DNA from: Lachnospiraceae bacterium
Lineage (GTDB): Bacteria; Bacillota; Clostridia; Lachnospirales; Lachnospiraceae
DNA length: 64,000 bases
Reading direction: 5' to 3'
Assembly: GCA_030524525.1 (NCBI GenBank)
Contig: JAUNGI010000012.1
Coordinates: forward strand, 1-64,000
The notes under the pieces: model-generated
Database searches by the model: none
What the model saw: only the letters and a program-made list of their open reading frames with translations
What the model was told of the DNA's origin: nothing
Made by a program: the position numbers and the translations under genes
Part shown: positions 35,225 through 44,377 of the stretch, in pieces
Numbering within the stretch: position 1 is the stretch's first letter
How the letters are laid out: each line of letters starts with the position of its first letter

Positions 35225-37213
35225 ATGAAAAAGTGGTTATGGATAGGGGCGGATTCACTGCTTTTGATGGTGTTGACGGTGGTGACCCTTTGTTATATTT
35301 CCGGACAGAAGCAGACCGCCATCGAGACCGGGCGAGGCGTTTTTGAGGAAGCGCTCCATTCAATGGAGCAGGTTTCGCACGGCTATATGGAAAATACGCA
35401 GAGGAACTGCTGCCAATGGGCAAATTATATTAACGGGCAGGAATATACCGCCGAGCAGGCGAACGCTTTTCTGCGGGACGTAGCCGCATATTCCGGCGCG
35501 TCGGTTCGGATCGTCCTACGGGAAAATTTAGACGGGCTCGGTATCGCGGCAAACGCGTCATGGCAGATGACCGAGGTGTATTCCGATCCCATCAGCGGAG
35601 AAGCGACGTTCTCTTTTTTCCAAGATATCGACTTGCTGGACGCGGAGGGCGACCGGTTTTCCGCGCTGCTTCTGCTTTCGGTTCCCGTCGAGACGCTTCT
35701 GGAGCAATGCGAATTCTCCGAAGCATACGATTCCGCCGAGCTTTCGCTGATCCGTGCGGACGGCTCCTATCTGGCTTCTGCGTTTTCCGGTCAGAATTTC
35801 TGGGAGGAGATCGGCGCCGGGCTGTCCGGTTCGCGGGAGGCGGAGCTGCGGGAGGAGATGAGGAGCAGCTCCGGCGGCTCTTTCCTTTTAACGGACAAGA
35901 AGGGGGAAGATTCCTGCTACGCATATCAACACATGGAGGAAAATCCGGACTGGCTGCTGGTGGGCCGCATTCCGCTGACCGCTTTGGAAAAAACGACCTT
36001 GAATTGGGCTTTGTTCGGGACGATGCTTGCCTGCTTTTGCCTTCTGCTTGTCGTGAACGGCACATTTTTCCGCTGGATGCATCGGAAGATCAAGATGGGA
36101 AGGCAGGAGTTTGATGGGGCTGCGGAGACGCAGAGAGGCTGGCTCGCCATGGTCTCGCGGGAGCTTCGGAGCTCGGCGGGCGTGATCGTCAGCGTGTCGG
36201 GCGACGCGGCAAAACGGCTGGACGACCCGCCGTATGTCAAGGAATGTCTGAAAAAGCTTATGTCGGCGGGAAATCGGCTTCTGTTCCTGAACGATGCCCA
36301 GAATTTGGCGGACGGGGGGACGGAAAGCATCCGGCTGAATCCGGCGATGTTTTCCCTCGCGGACGCGGTCGTTAAGACCGTCGGTTTGATCCTGCCGCAG
36401 ATCAGGGAAAAGGATCTGCGCTTTGAGGTTCACATTTACGGTGTGGAGTATGAATATCTGTATGCGGACGAGCTGCGCTTCAGTCAGGTTCTGTTTCAGC
36501 TTTTGAGCAGCTCCGTCAAGCATTGCCCGGTGGGCGGAACCGTTTTTGTAGATATTTCCGAGGAGGTCTGCGAAAACGATCCGGAACGGCTCCGGCTTAG
36601 CTGCGCGGTGAACGGCAGCTGCGGCGAGATGCCGGAGGAGCTGGTCAATATTTTGAACGAGCCGTTTTCCGCCGCCGCAGGGAATTGGAGCCGCCTGTTT
36701 TCAACGGAGGGCATGGAGCTGTCGCTGAGCAGACAGATCGTCGGACTGATGGGCGGAAGCTTGGAAGCAAAGCGCGGGCCCGAGGGGGGCATGTGCTTTA
36801 CGGCGACGTTTGAGCTGCCGTATTTGGATCAGAAGCCGGGGAAGGATCGCCTTGCCGGGGTAAAACTTCTCCTTGTTGACGACGACGAGGTGCTTCTGGC
36901 GACGGCAAAGGAAACGATCCTTTCGATGGGCGGCACGGTCGATTGTGCCGCAAGCGGCGCCGAGGCGGTGGAACGGATCGCGGAGGCGCATGCCTCCGGA
37001 AGCGACTACGGGATCGTGATCTTGGACTGGCAGATGCCGGAGACGAACGGGCGGGAGCTTTTGAAGCGCATCCGGGAGGCAGGCGGCGAGACGGCGTATG
37101 TTCTGGTTTCGTCGTATGATTGGACGGAGATTGAAGAAGAGGCATTGGCAGCGGGGGCGAACGGCTTTGTGGGGAAGCCGCTGTTCGGGGGCGCGTTGGA
37201 ACGGACGCTGTAG
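35225..37213 (+). CDS. hybrid histidine kinase with degenerate kinase core and intact receiver
   Basis: The 662-residue protein has membrane helices at about 7-25 and 259-279, enclosing a roughly 230-residue extracytoplasmic sensor. A kinase-like region (305-535) and a receiver (545-662) follow. The H-box reads VSRELRSS, so Arg312 replaces the phospho-accepting His. The N-box is LLSSSVKH without the Mg-binding Asn, and the G1/G2 glycine boxes are not recognisable (NGSCGEMP, EGMELSLS). The receiver keeps DDD (552-554), Asp601 in ILDWQMP, Ser and Lys651. It is probably a pseudokinase that presents a sensory signal, with its receiver phosphorylated by another kinase. Confidence 0.85.
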   Translation: MKKWLWIGADSLLLMVLTVVTLCYISGQKQTAIETGRGVFEEALHSMEQVSHGYMENTQRNCCQWANYINGQEYTAEQANAFLRDVAAYSGASVRIVLRENLDGLGIAANASWQMTEVYSDPISGEATFSFFQDIDLLDAEGDRFSALLLLSVPVETLLEQCEFSEAYDSAELSLIRADGSYLASAFSGQNFWEEIGAGLSGSREAELREEMRSSSGGSFLLTDKKGEDSCYAYQHMEENPDWLLVGRIPLTALEKTTLNWALFGTMLACFCLLLVVNGTFFRWMHRKIKMGRQEFDGAAETQRGWLAMVSRELRSSAGVIVSVSGDAAKRLDDPPYVKECLKKLMSAGNRLLFLNDAQNLADGGTESIRLNPAMFSLADAVVKTVGLILPQIREKDLRFEVHIYGVEYEYLYADELRFSQVLFQLLSSSVKHCPVGGTVFVDISEEVCENDPERLRLSCAVNGSCGEMPEELVNILNEPFSAAAGNWSRLFSTEGMELSLSRQIVGLMGGSLEAKRGPEGGMCFTATFELPYLDQKPGKDRLAGVKLLLVDDDEVLLATAKETILSMGGTVDCAASGAEAVERIAEAHASGSDYGIVILDWQMPETNGRELLKRIREAGGETAYVLVSSYDWTEIEEEALAAGANGFVGKPLFGGALERTL

Positions 37214-37405
37214 GCGGAAGTGCAGCCGGATGGAAAAAAAGAACGGAAAAAGCTAAGATAATCCATGTTTCTGCCCGAACATATCGGTTAAGATAATTCA
37301 GGGGAAGCAAGAAAAAATACGCTGATGTACGGAGCTTTCCTCTCGAATGTTTGCGGCGGAGCGCAGACGTTTGGAAACAGCAAAAAAGGGGAAGGGGAAG
37401 AAAAC

Positions 37406-39061
37406 ATGAAAATTCGAACCATATTGAGCGTGGCGCTTACGGCAGTCGTTGCCGTGGGGCTTTTGACCGGCTGCGAGGATGAGGAGAAAAAAGAGGAGAA
37501 GAAGCCGGAGGCTTCGGCTGCGCCCACAAGCGGCGCGGAGGAGGCGACGCCCTCGCCGCAGGCGGACGGCGTGCAGCGCCTGAGCGCGGAGGAAAAACAG
37601 AAGCTGGAGGCGCAGTTCGCTTCGCAGACGCTTTCCGATACGCTGAAGGAATTCGGGCTGGATACTCCGGTCATGACGCAGCGTCTGGGCGCCGATCCTT
37701 ACGCGATCGTTTACGACGGACGCGTATATCTGTATATGACCGGCGACGTGGTGGAATATGACGGCGACGGCAAGGTAAAGGACAACAGCTACGGCAAGAT
37801 CAACACGCTGAACGTTATCTCGTCGGCGGATCTGGTCAACTGGACGGATCACGGGACGATCTATGCGGCGGGCATGCAGGGCGCGTCCAAATGGGGAAAG
37901 AATTCATGGGCTCCGGCGGTGGCTTATAAAGAGATCGACGGAAAAACGCAGTTCTTTATTTATTTTGCAAACGGGGGAAACGGGATCGGCGTACTGACCT
38001 CGGACAGCCCCACCGGACCGTTTGTCGATCCGCTGGGCAAGGCGCTCATCAGCCGGAACACCCCGAACTGCGACACCGTAACGTGGCTGTTCGATCCCGC
38101 GGTGCTGGTGGACGAGGACGGCAGCGCATATCTGTATTTTGGCGGCGGGATCCCGGAGGGGATGGAGGCGGCGCCGGGAACCGGACGCGTGGTGAAGCTG
38201 GGCGACGACATGATCTCGCTGGAGGGCGAGCCGCAGGCGCTGGATATCCCGTATCTGTTTGAGGATTCGGGCATCAACCGGATCGGCGATACCTACTACT
38301 ATTCGTACTGCACCAACTGGAACGTAACGCCGGAGGCGACGGAGGAGTTTGGCTTTGCGAGCGCGCAGATCGCCTATATGACCTCGGACGATCCGATGGG
38401 GCCGTTCACGTTGGCGGGCGTGATCCTGAAAAATCCGGGGAATTATTACGGCTGCTACGGCAACAATCATCACTGCCTGTTCCAGTTCCATGACGAGTGG
38501 TACATCGCTTATCATACGCAGATGCTGGAAAAGCCCATGGGCATTTCGGGCGGCTACCGCGCCACAAGCATTACCAAGCTGACGGTCAACGAGGACGGCA
38601 GCATCCCCATGGTGCCGTCGGCGGATCGTTCCTCCCTCGTGCAGATCGGGCGGCTAGACCCGTACGATAAGGTGGAGGCCGAAACGATGGCGACGATGGG
38701 CGGGCTGAATACGACCCAGAGCGGAATCCAGAGCATGAGCTTCGGCTCCGGAAATATGGAGCTTTGCGACATTAACTCCGGCGACTGGCTGGCGCTGTAC
38801 GGCGTGGACTTTGGAAGCGACGGCGCAAAGACGTTTACGGCAGCCGTCAAGGCTGCGGCGGGAGTCAGCGGAGCCGTTCAGCTTCGGCTTGACGGCACGG
38901 ACGGAGAGATCGTCGGATATTTGCAGATCGCACCCACCGAGGGGGAGGATTATCAGGAGCTGACCGCAGAGCTGCTGACGCGCGTGACCGGAGAACACGA
39001 CCTTGTGATGGTCTTTTCCGGAGAGGGCTATACGATGGACTACTGGAGGTTTGGAAAGTAA
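37406..39061 (+). CDS. GH43-family glycosidase lipoprotein with C-terminal CBM6-like module
   Basis: The 551-residue protein has a lipoprotein signal (LLTGC, lipid-modified Cys about 22), an acidic/Ala-Pro linker, and a GH43 five-bladed propeller (about 85-410). Candidate catalytic acids are the Asp in GADPYAIVYDG, the Asp in FDPAVLVDEDG and the Glu in FEDSGINRIG. The last 135 residues (KVEAETMATMGG, LRLDGTDGEIVGYL, MDYWRFGK) match a CBM6 carbohydrate-binding module. Substrates of the family are arabinan, xylan and related glycans, acting outside the cell. ATG 37406 follows GGGGAAG. Confidence 0.9.
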   Translation: MKIRTILSVALTAVVAVGLLTGCEDEEKKEEKKPEASAAPTSGAEEATPSPQADGVQRLSAEEKQKLEAQFASQTLSDTLKEFGLDTPVMTQRLGADPYAIVYDGRVYLYMTGDVVEYDGDGKVKDNSYGKINTLNVISSADLVNWTDHGTIYAAGMQGASKWGKNSWAPAVAYKEIDGKTQFFIYFANGGNGIGVLTSDSPTGPFVDPLGKALISRNTPNCDTVTWLFDPAVLVDEDGSAYLYFGGGIPEGMEAAPGTGRVVKLGDDMISLEGEPQALDIPYLFEDSGINRIGDTYYYSYCTNWNVTPEATEEFGFASAQIAYMTSDDPMGPFTLAGVILKNPGNYYGCYGNNHHCLFQFHDEWYIAYHTQMLEKPMGISGGYRATSITKLTVNEDGSIPMVPSADRSSLVQIGRLDPYDKVEAETMATMGGLNTTQSGIQSMSFGSGNMELCDINSGDWLALYGVDFGSDGAKTFTAAVKAAAGVSGAVQLRLDGTDGEIVGYLQIAPTEGEDYQELTAELLTRVTGEHDLVMVFSGEGYTMDYWRFGK

Positions 39062-39075
39062 GCGAAATAAGCGAT

Positions 39076-39116
39076 AAAAACGCCTGCCAAAGGACGGTTC
39101 CTTGGCAGGCGTTTTT
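39076..39116. terminator. bidirectional terminator between the GH43 gene and ptsI
   Basis: AAAACGCCTGCCAA-GGA and its complement ending GGCAGGCGTTTTT form a long stem (one mismatch) flanked by A and T runs, so it serves both converging genes. Confidence 0.85.
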
Positions 39117-39145
39117 GCTTGGACAAACGCTGGAAAGCCGAGGCA

Positions 39146-40756
39146 CTACAGCTCTCGGATCCGTTTCCGCAGTCTCAAAATCATTGGCGGCGAAACGGAA
39201 AGCTCGTCCACGCCCATTTCCAGAAACGCTTCGGTTAGCTCCTCGTCCGCGCCCAGCTCGCCGCAGATGCCGACCCAGCAGCCGTGGGCGTGGCCGTTGG
39301 CAATGGTTTCGCGGATCATGCGCAGCACGGCGGGATGGTGCGGATCGTAAAAAGAATCCAGCTTCGGGTTCTGCCGGTCGAGAGCAAGCGTGTACTGCGT
39401 CAGGTCGTTGGTACCGATGCTGAAAAAATCCACCTCCGCCGCAAGCTGCTCGCTGATCATAACGGCGGCGGGCGTTTCGATCATAACGCCGATCTCCACA
39501 GGCGCGTAGGGAATGTCCTGCGCGGTCAGCTCCTGTTTTACTTCCTCAAGGATCTCCTTGACGGCGAGCACCTCGTCGAGGGAAATGATCATGGGAAACA
39601 TGATCGAGAGCGGGCCGTAAACGCTTGCGCGAAGCAGGGCGCGGAGCTGCGTCCGGAAGATGTCGGGGCGGGTCAGGCAGATGCGGATCGCCCGATAGCC
39701 GAGCGCCGGATTTTCCTCGCGTTCCAGTCCGAAATAGTCGATCTGCTTGTCGGCGCCGATGTCCAGCGTGCGGATGATGACCTTTTTCCCGCCCATATTT
39801 TCGAGCGCCGTCCGGTAAATGGCAAACTGTTCTTCCTCGGTCGGAAAGTCCTTCTTTTCCAGATAGAGAAATTCGCTCCGGAACAGTCCGATGCCCTCGG
39901 CGTCGTTTTCCATCGCGCTTCGGATATCCGAGAGGCTTCCGACGTTGGCGTAGAGCTTTACCCTTCTGCCGCTCCGGGTGACGGTCTCCTTGCCCTTGAG
40001 CTGCTGCAAAAGCGTCCGCTTTTCCTCGTCCTGCGCCTTGCGCGTCTGCATTTGCAGCAGGTATTCCTCGTCCGGGTCCACGGTCAGCGTGCCGGAGTAG
40101 CCGTCCACGACCGCAAGCCTGCCGTTCCATGCGGGATCGGGGCGAATGCCGATCAGCGCCGGAAGATTCATCGTGCGGGCAAGGATCGCCGTGTGCGAAT
40201 TGGCGGAGCCCAAGCGGGTCACGAAGCCGAGCAGCATGGATTTGTCAAGCTGCACCGTTTCGCTCGGCGCAAGATCCTCGGCGGCAAGGATCGCCGGTTC
40301 CGTCAGAAGCTCGCTGGCGGAGCCGCCGTTTACGAGGCAGGCAATGAGGCGTTCCGAAATGTCCTTCACGTCCGCCGCCCTTGCGCGCATGTACTCGTCT
40401 TCCATGGCGGAGAACATGGCGGAGAAGTTGTCGCCCGTGGTGGCGACCGCCATTTCCGCGTTGATCTCCTGCGTGCGGATGATATGCGTTACGCTGTCCA
40501 GATAATCCTCGTCCTCCAGCATCATTTGATGCACCTCAAAGATCATGGCGTTGGCTTCTCCGACTTGGCGAACGGCAGCCTCGTACAGGGAGGCAAGCTC
40601 GGCGGCTGCGGTTTCCCGCGCCCTGTGAAAGCGCGCGATCTCGGCTTCCGCGTCGGTGATCTTATAGCGCTTTACCTGCTGCTCTTTTTTTGTATATAAG
40701 CGGATCGGCCCGATGGCGATCCCCTGAAAAATGGGTCTCCCCGTAAACTGTTCCAT
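39146..40756 (-). CDS. ptsI: phosphoenolpyruvate-protein phosphotransferase (PTS enzyme I)
   Basis: Enzyme I takes phosphate from PEP and passes it to HPr. The 536-residue protein is slightly shorter than the usual ~570. The N-terminal helical/HPr-binding region contains the active His in GSANSHTAILAR (about 186-197). The PEP-binding barrel shows GIGLFRSEFLYL, ALGYRAIRICL, FSIGTNDLTQYTLALDR and the Cys active-site motif GICGELG. GGAGG lies before the ATG. It follows ptsH by 18 bases and shares its promoter. Confidence 0.96.
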   Translation of the reverse strand: MEQFTGRPIFQGIAIGPIRLYTKKEQQVKRYKITDAEAEIARFHRARETAAAELASLYEAAVRQVGEANAMIFEVHQMMLEDEDYLDSVTHIIRTQEINAEMAVATTGDNFSAMFSAMEDEYMRARAADVKDISERLIACLVNGGSASELLTEPAILAAEDLAPSETVQLDKSMLLGFVTRLGSANSHTAILARTMNLPALIGIRPDPAWNGRLAVVDGYSGTLTVDPDEEYLLQMQTRKAQDEEKRTLLQQLKGKETVTRSGRRVKLYANVGSLSDIRSAMENDAEGIGLFRSEFLYLEKKDFPTEEEQFAIYRTALENMGGKKVIIRTLDIGADKQIDYFGLEREENPALGYRAIRICLTRPDIFRTQLRALLRASVYGPLSIMFPMIISLDEVLAVKEILEEVKQELTAQDIPYAPVEIGVMIETPAAVMISEQLAAEVDFFSIGTNDLTQYTLALDRQNPKLDSFYDPHHPAVLRMIRETIANGHAHGCWVGICGELGADEELTEAFLEMGVDELSVSPPMILRLRKRIREL

Positions 40757-40774
40757 GCGAATCCTCCGTTCCCG

Positions 40775-41032
40775 TTAAAGATTTTGTTTGAAAAAAGCCT
40801 CCAATGCGGTAATGGCGGCGTTTTCGTCCGAGCCCTCCGCAGATACGGTCACGGTGTCGCCGCATTTTACTCCGAGGCTCATCAGAGCCATGAGCTTTGT
40901 CAGGTCGGCGCTTTTGTCCCCCTTCTTCAGGACGAGCTTGCTCTGAAAGCCCTTGGCTTCCTTTACGAGCAGGCCTGCGGGTCTTGCGTGGATGCCGACC
41001 GCATCCTTGATTTCATAAGAAAAAGATTTCAT
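40775..41032 (-). CDS. ptsH: phosphocarrier protein HPr (Lys at position 46)
   Basis: HPr relays phosphate from enzyme I to sugar-specific EIIA proteins. The 85-residue protein has the active-site His15 in GIHARPA. Aligned without gaps to Bacillus HPr, residue 46, the regulatory Ser of Gram-positive HPr, is Lys in DLTKLMALMSLG. HPr kinase could therefore not phosphorylate this site, and this HPr should not act as the usual CcpA corepressor. The rest of the fold, including MSLGVKCGD and the C-terminal helix, is normal. It is first in the ptsH-ptsI unit. Confidence 0.93.
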   Translation of the reverse strand: MKSFSYEIKDAVGIHARPAGLLVKEAKGFQSKLVLKKGDKSADLTKLMALMSLGVKCGDTVTVSAEGSDENAAITALEAFFKQNL

Positions 41033-41103
41033 AAATTCCCTCCGGTTTTCTTACACACAATGATTTTCGGATCGCGCGGGCAAAGTCAAAAGCCTTCGCG
41101 TAC

Positions 41104-41133
41104 ATTATAAAATGTTCCGACGGTATCGTTCAA
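41104..41133 (-). promoter_or_regulatory. sigma-A promoter of ptsHI
   Basis: Minus strand: TTGAAC (41133-41128) and TATAAT (41109-41104) with an 18-base spacer. The remaining 41134-41274 shows no further clear element. Confidence 0.6.
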
Positions 41134-41274
41134 GTACAAAATCGTCTTATCCTCTGCTAGTGTCTCCAGCTTTCCGCGCGGTTAGTCGGAAAATTTGGAA
41201 AAAGCTTGCCGGAGAGCGTATGAGATGGAAAAAAATGCACATACTGCTGCTATCTTAAAAAAACGAGGTGGCTT

Positions 41275-41733
41275 ATGCAGTTAGAAGCTAAGGAAATGAC
41301 CGCAATCAAGGATTTACAGACGCAGGAGAAAAGCTGTATTGAAAAATACCGGAAATACGCGCAGGAAGCCAAGGATCCGGAGCTGAGATCGCTGTTCGGC
41401 AGATTGGAGCAGATGGAGCAGAAGCATTACGATTCGCTTGGAAAGGTTTTGCAGGGGCAGGTGCCGCAAAGCGACTGCAACGATTCCCACGGAGAGCAGT
41501 ATCAGCCGAAGGCGACCTACTCCGCCTCCGAGGATTCGGAGGATAAGCAGAGGGATGCCTTTCTGGCGACCGACGGGATCTCCACCGAAAAGCTGGTATC
41601 CTCGGAATACAATACCAATGTTTTCGTATTTGCCGACGCCTGCATCCGGAAGCTTCTGGCGGACATTCAGATCGAAGAGCAGAATCATGCCGAAATGCTT
41701 TTCAAATATAAGCAGGCAAACGGTATGGCGTGA
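41275..41733 (+). CDS. CotF-family spore coat protein
   Basis: The 152-residue protein is a ferritin-like four-helix protein of the spore coat CotF/YhcQ group. It has an N-terminal helix KDLQTQEKSCIEKYRKYA (about 11-28), a helix around LEQMEQKHYDSLGKV, a polar Ser/Asp/Lys middle, and the C-terminal helices SEYNTNVFVFADACIRKLL and IQIEEQNHAEMLFKYKQANG. Such proteins are deposited in the spore coat, although vegetative members exist. It starts with ATG after CGAGGTGGCTT and is monocistronic. Confidence 0.8.
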   Translation: MQLEAKEMTAIKDLQTQEKSCIEKYRKYAQEAKDPELRSLFGRLEQMEQKHYDSLGKVLQGQVPQSDCNDSHGEQYQPKATYSASEDSEDKQRDAFLATDGISTEKLVSSEYNTNVFVFADACIRKLLADIQIEEQNHAEMLFKYKQANGMA

Positions 41734-41764
41734 CGCGGCGGAACGGAAAGGGCGGCTCTTTGAC

Positions 41765-41799
41765 GGGGCGGTACAGTGAGACTGTACCGTCCCTCTTTA
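41765..41799. terminator. terminator between the CotF-like and Xre genes
   Basis: GGG-CGGTACAGT-GAG-ACTGTACCG-CCC forms a hairpin of at least 9 bp with TCTTTATTT after it. It overlaps the stop codon of the converging Xre gene. Confidence 0.7.
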
Positions 41800-42117
41800 T
41801 TTGCTCATATCCTCAACAACGGCGAGAAGATGCTCCTGCTTCTTGAAGGAAAGACGGGAGAACTGATCGACCCGTCGGTTGGTGGTTGACGGACTTTCCA
41901 TGTCAAAGGTAAAAAATTCCCTTGGCGTAACGTTGAGATAGCTGCAAATATTAAAAAATATGCCCATGGAGGGGAGCGTGTCGCTGGTTTCGATTTTGTT
42001 GATATAGCCTTCGCTTTGTCCCAGAGCCAGACTCATTTCGCGGCAGGAGACGTTTTTTCGCAGGCGGAGCTGTATGAGTCGTTTACGGAGCTGTTCTTCA
42101 TAGCATATGTTTATCAT
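41797..42117 (-). CDS. small Xre-family regulator
   Basis: The 106-residue protein is mostly a Cro/CI helix-turn-helix (about 10-68: RLIQLRLRKNVSCREMSLA, LGQSEGYINKIETSD, MGIFFNICSYLNVTPREFF) with a short C-terminal helical tail. No partner domain or membrane helix. It is monocistronic, with GAGG before the ATG. Targets unknown. Confidence 0.82.
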   Translation of the reverse strand: MINICYEEQLRKRLIQLRLRKNVSCREMSLALGQSEGYINKIETSDTLPSMGIFFNICSYLNVTPREFFTFDMESPSTTNRRVDQFSRLSFKKQEHLLAVVEDMSK

Positions 42118-42269
42118 AAATTTCCTCTTTTGTGTTGAGCGCGCTTAATATTTTGGCAAAATTATATACGGCGCATAGAACGGAATATGGCTTTGAGTCT
42201 ACAGGTTTTTTCCGAGTATTGAAATAAAAACCATAAGCGTACAAAAAGGCGGAATACGGGAGAAAGAGA

Positions 42270-42298
42270 TTGTAAACCTCTGAAAAAAATGCTATTAT
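42270..42298 (+). promoter_or_regulatory. putative sigma-A promoter of argC
   Basis: TTGTAA (42270-42275) and TATTAT (42293-42298) with a 17-base spacer, 59 bases before the start. Confidence 0.5.
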
Positions 42299-42356
42299 TA
42301 GTTAATGGGGCGCAAAATTCCGGCTCCGTAAAAAGGGAAAAATGAGCGAGGTATGC

Positions 42357-43313
42357 ATGAAAACAAAAATATATATTGACGGCAGTGAAGGAACGACCGG
42401 CCTGCGGATCAACGAGCGGCTGGAGGGACGGGACGATATCGAACTCCTTCGCATTCGCCCGGAGCTCCGCAAGGACGCGGCGGAGCGGCAGAGGATGATC
42501 AACGCGTCGGACATTACCTTCCTGTGTCTGCCGGATGCGGCGGCAAGGGAGGCGGTCTCCTTGGCGACCGGGGAGCGGGTGCGGATCATCGACGCTTCCA
42601 CGGCGCACCGGACGGAACCCGGCTGGGCGTACGGCTTTCCGGAGCTGTCCGCGGAGTTCCGCGAAAGGATCACGCAGGGCAAACGGGTGGCGGTTCCCGG
42701 CTGTCACGCGTCGGGCTTTATGGCGCTCGTCTATCCGCTCGTGAAGGAGGGGCTGCTTCCGGCGGATTATCCGGTCGTCAGCTATTCTCTGACTGGCTAC
42801 AGCGGCGGCGGAAAGAAGATGATCGCCGCTTACGAGGCGGAGGAGCGTCCGCGGGAGCTTTCCTCGCCGCGGGCCTACGCGCTGACGCAGCAGCATAAGC
42901 ACTTAAAGGAGATGAAGGCGATCGCCGGGCTGGCGCAGGAGCCGCTGTTTACGCCCATCGTCGCCGATTACTACAGCGGCATGGCGGTATTTCTTCCGCT
43001 GGCGGCGCGCCTGCTTTCCAAGGAGGTGACGCCCGACGGTCTGCGGAGCTTTTATCGGGAATATTATGCCGGGCAGCGGTTCCTGCATGTGCTTACCGAA
43101 GCGGAGACCGACGCGCTGGGCGGCTTTTTGGCGGGCAACGCCCGCTCCGGCTGGGACGGCATGGAGATCGTCGTCAGCGGCAGCGGCGATCGGCTTTTTG
43201 CTGCTTCCCGGTTTGACAATTTGGGGAAGGGCGCTTCCGGCGCCGCCATCCAGTGTATGAACCTGATGCTGGGCTGTCCCGAGGAAAAGGGACTTGTTCT
43301 GCATTCGGCGTGA
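42357..43313 (+). CDS. argC: N-acetyl-gamma-glutamyl-phosphate reductase (short type)
   Basis: ArgC reduces N-acetylglutamyl phosphate to the semialdehyde in arginine synthesis. The 318-residue form begins IYIDGSEGTTGLRI, the nucleotide-binding turn of the short ArgC class, and has the catalytic Cys in VAVPGCHASGF and the YSLTGYSGGGKKMI segment. Two starts are possible; ATG 42357 has GCGAGG five bases upstream and matches the usual homologue start, while ATG 42342 would add five residues. No other arginine genes are adjacent. Confidence 0.92.
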   Translation: MKTKIYIDGSEGTTGLRINERLEGRDDIELLRIRPELRKDAAERQRMINASDITFLCLPDAAAREAVSLATGERVRIIDASTAHRTEPGWAYGFPELSAEFRERITQGKRVAVPGCHASGFMALVYPLVKEGLLPADYPVVSYSLTGYSGGGKKMIAAYEAEERPRELSSPRAYALTQQHKHLKEMKAIAGLAQEPLFTPIVADYYSGMAVFLPLAARLLSKEVTPDGLRSFYREYYAGQRFLHVLTEAETDALGGFLAGNARSGWDGMEIVVSGSGDRLFAASRFDNLGKGASGAAIQCMNLMLGCPEEKGLVLHSA

Positions 43314-43330
43314 GGGAAGGAGATACGGTC

Positions 43331-44350
43331 GTGGAAAAGATTCTTACGGTTGCCATTCCCTGCTACAATTCTCAGGATTATGTAAAGCGCGCATTGGAAT
43401 CGGTCGTTCATGCCGACCCGCAGATCGAGGTCATCGTCGTTGACGACGGCTCCACCGACGGAACGGCGGCCATTGCAAAAGAATATCGGGAGCGCTTCCC
43501 GGACGTAGTGCGTTATTTTTATAAAGAAAACGGCGGCCACGGAGACGCGGTCGTCGCCGGCTTTCATCAGGCGCAGGGCGTTTATTACAAGGTGCTGGAC
43601 AGCGACGACTGGATCAATACAAAGGCGCTTCGCGGCATCCTCTCCTTCTTGAAGGCGGAGTACGAACGGGGAAAAACCTACGACATGGTGATCGGCAATT
43701 ACGTCTATGAAAAGGTCGGGGCCCGGCACAAGAAGGAGATCAGCTACGGTCATGTGCTTCCGGCGGAGCGCGAATTCACATGGAAGGACATCGGAACGTT
43801 TGCGCTCGGACAGTATATTCTGATGCATTCGGTCATCTATCGGACGGAGCTGCTGCTCTCGTGCGGACTGGAGCTTCCGAAGCACACCTATTATGTGGAC
43901 AATCTGTTTGTTTATTATCCACTCCCGTTTGTGAAAAGTATTTATTACTTTGATATCGACCTGTATCACTATTTTATCGGCAGAGAAGACCAGAGCGTGA
44001 ACGAGAAACAGCTTCTGGAGCGCATCGACCAGCAGGAGCGCGTCGCCTATACGATGTACGGCATGCACGAGCTTTGCGAGATCGAGGAACCCCGGCTGCG
44101 CTATTATATGTCGCAGTACGCGGTCATTATGGCTGCCATCTGTTCGGCGCTCTATGTCATGAAGGGAACCGACGAGGCGCTCAAAAAGAAGCGGGAATTC
44201 TGGGAGACGGTGCGTACGCGGTACGCGGGGCAGTATGAGTATATGCGCCGGCAGTGGCTGGCAAGGGCAACGATGAAGGAAGGCCCGCTCTGGAACCGGA
44301 TCATACGGATCGGCTATGCGATCGCAAAGCGGATCTATCATTTCAACTGA
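43331..44350 (+). CDS. family 2 glycosyltransferase
   Basis: The 339-residue protein has a GT-A fold: VAIPCYNSQDYVKRAL at the N-terminus, nucleotide-binding IVVDDGSTDGTA, and the metal-binding DSDDW. The C-terminal 110 residues are helical and Lys/Arg-rich. It lacks membrane helices and probably acts at the inner face of the membrane on an envelope glycan or lipid. The start is a GTG at 43331 with AAGGAG about nine bases upstream, 17 bases after argC. Confidence 0.87.
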   Translation: MEKILTVAIPCYNSQDYVKRALESVVHADPQIEVIVVDDGSTDGTAAIAKEYRERFPDVVRYFYKENGGHGDAVVAGFHQAQGVYYKVLDSDDWINTKALRGILSFLKAEYERGKTYDMVIGNYVYEKVGARHKKEISYGHVLPAEREFTWKDIGTFALGQYILMHSVIYRTELLLSCGLELPKHTYYVDNLFVYYPLPFVKSIYYFDIDLYHYFIGREDQSVNEKQLLERIDQQERVAYTMYGMHELCEIEEPRLRYYMSQYAVIMAAICSALYVMKGTDEALKKKREFWETVRTRYAGQYEYMRRQWLARATMKEGPLWNRIIRIGYAIAKRIYHFN

Positions 44351-44377
44351 TCGGTACGGAACAGAGAGGAGGAACGA

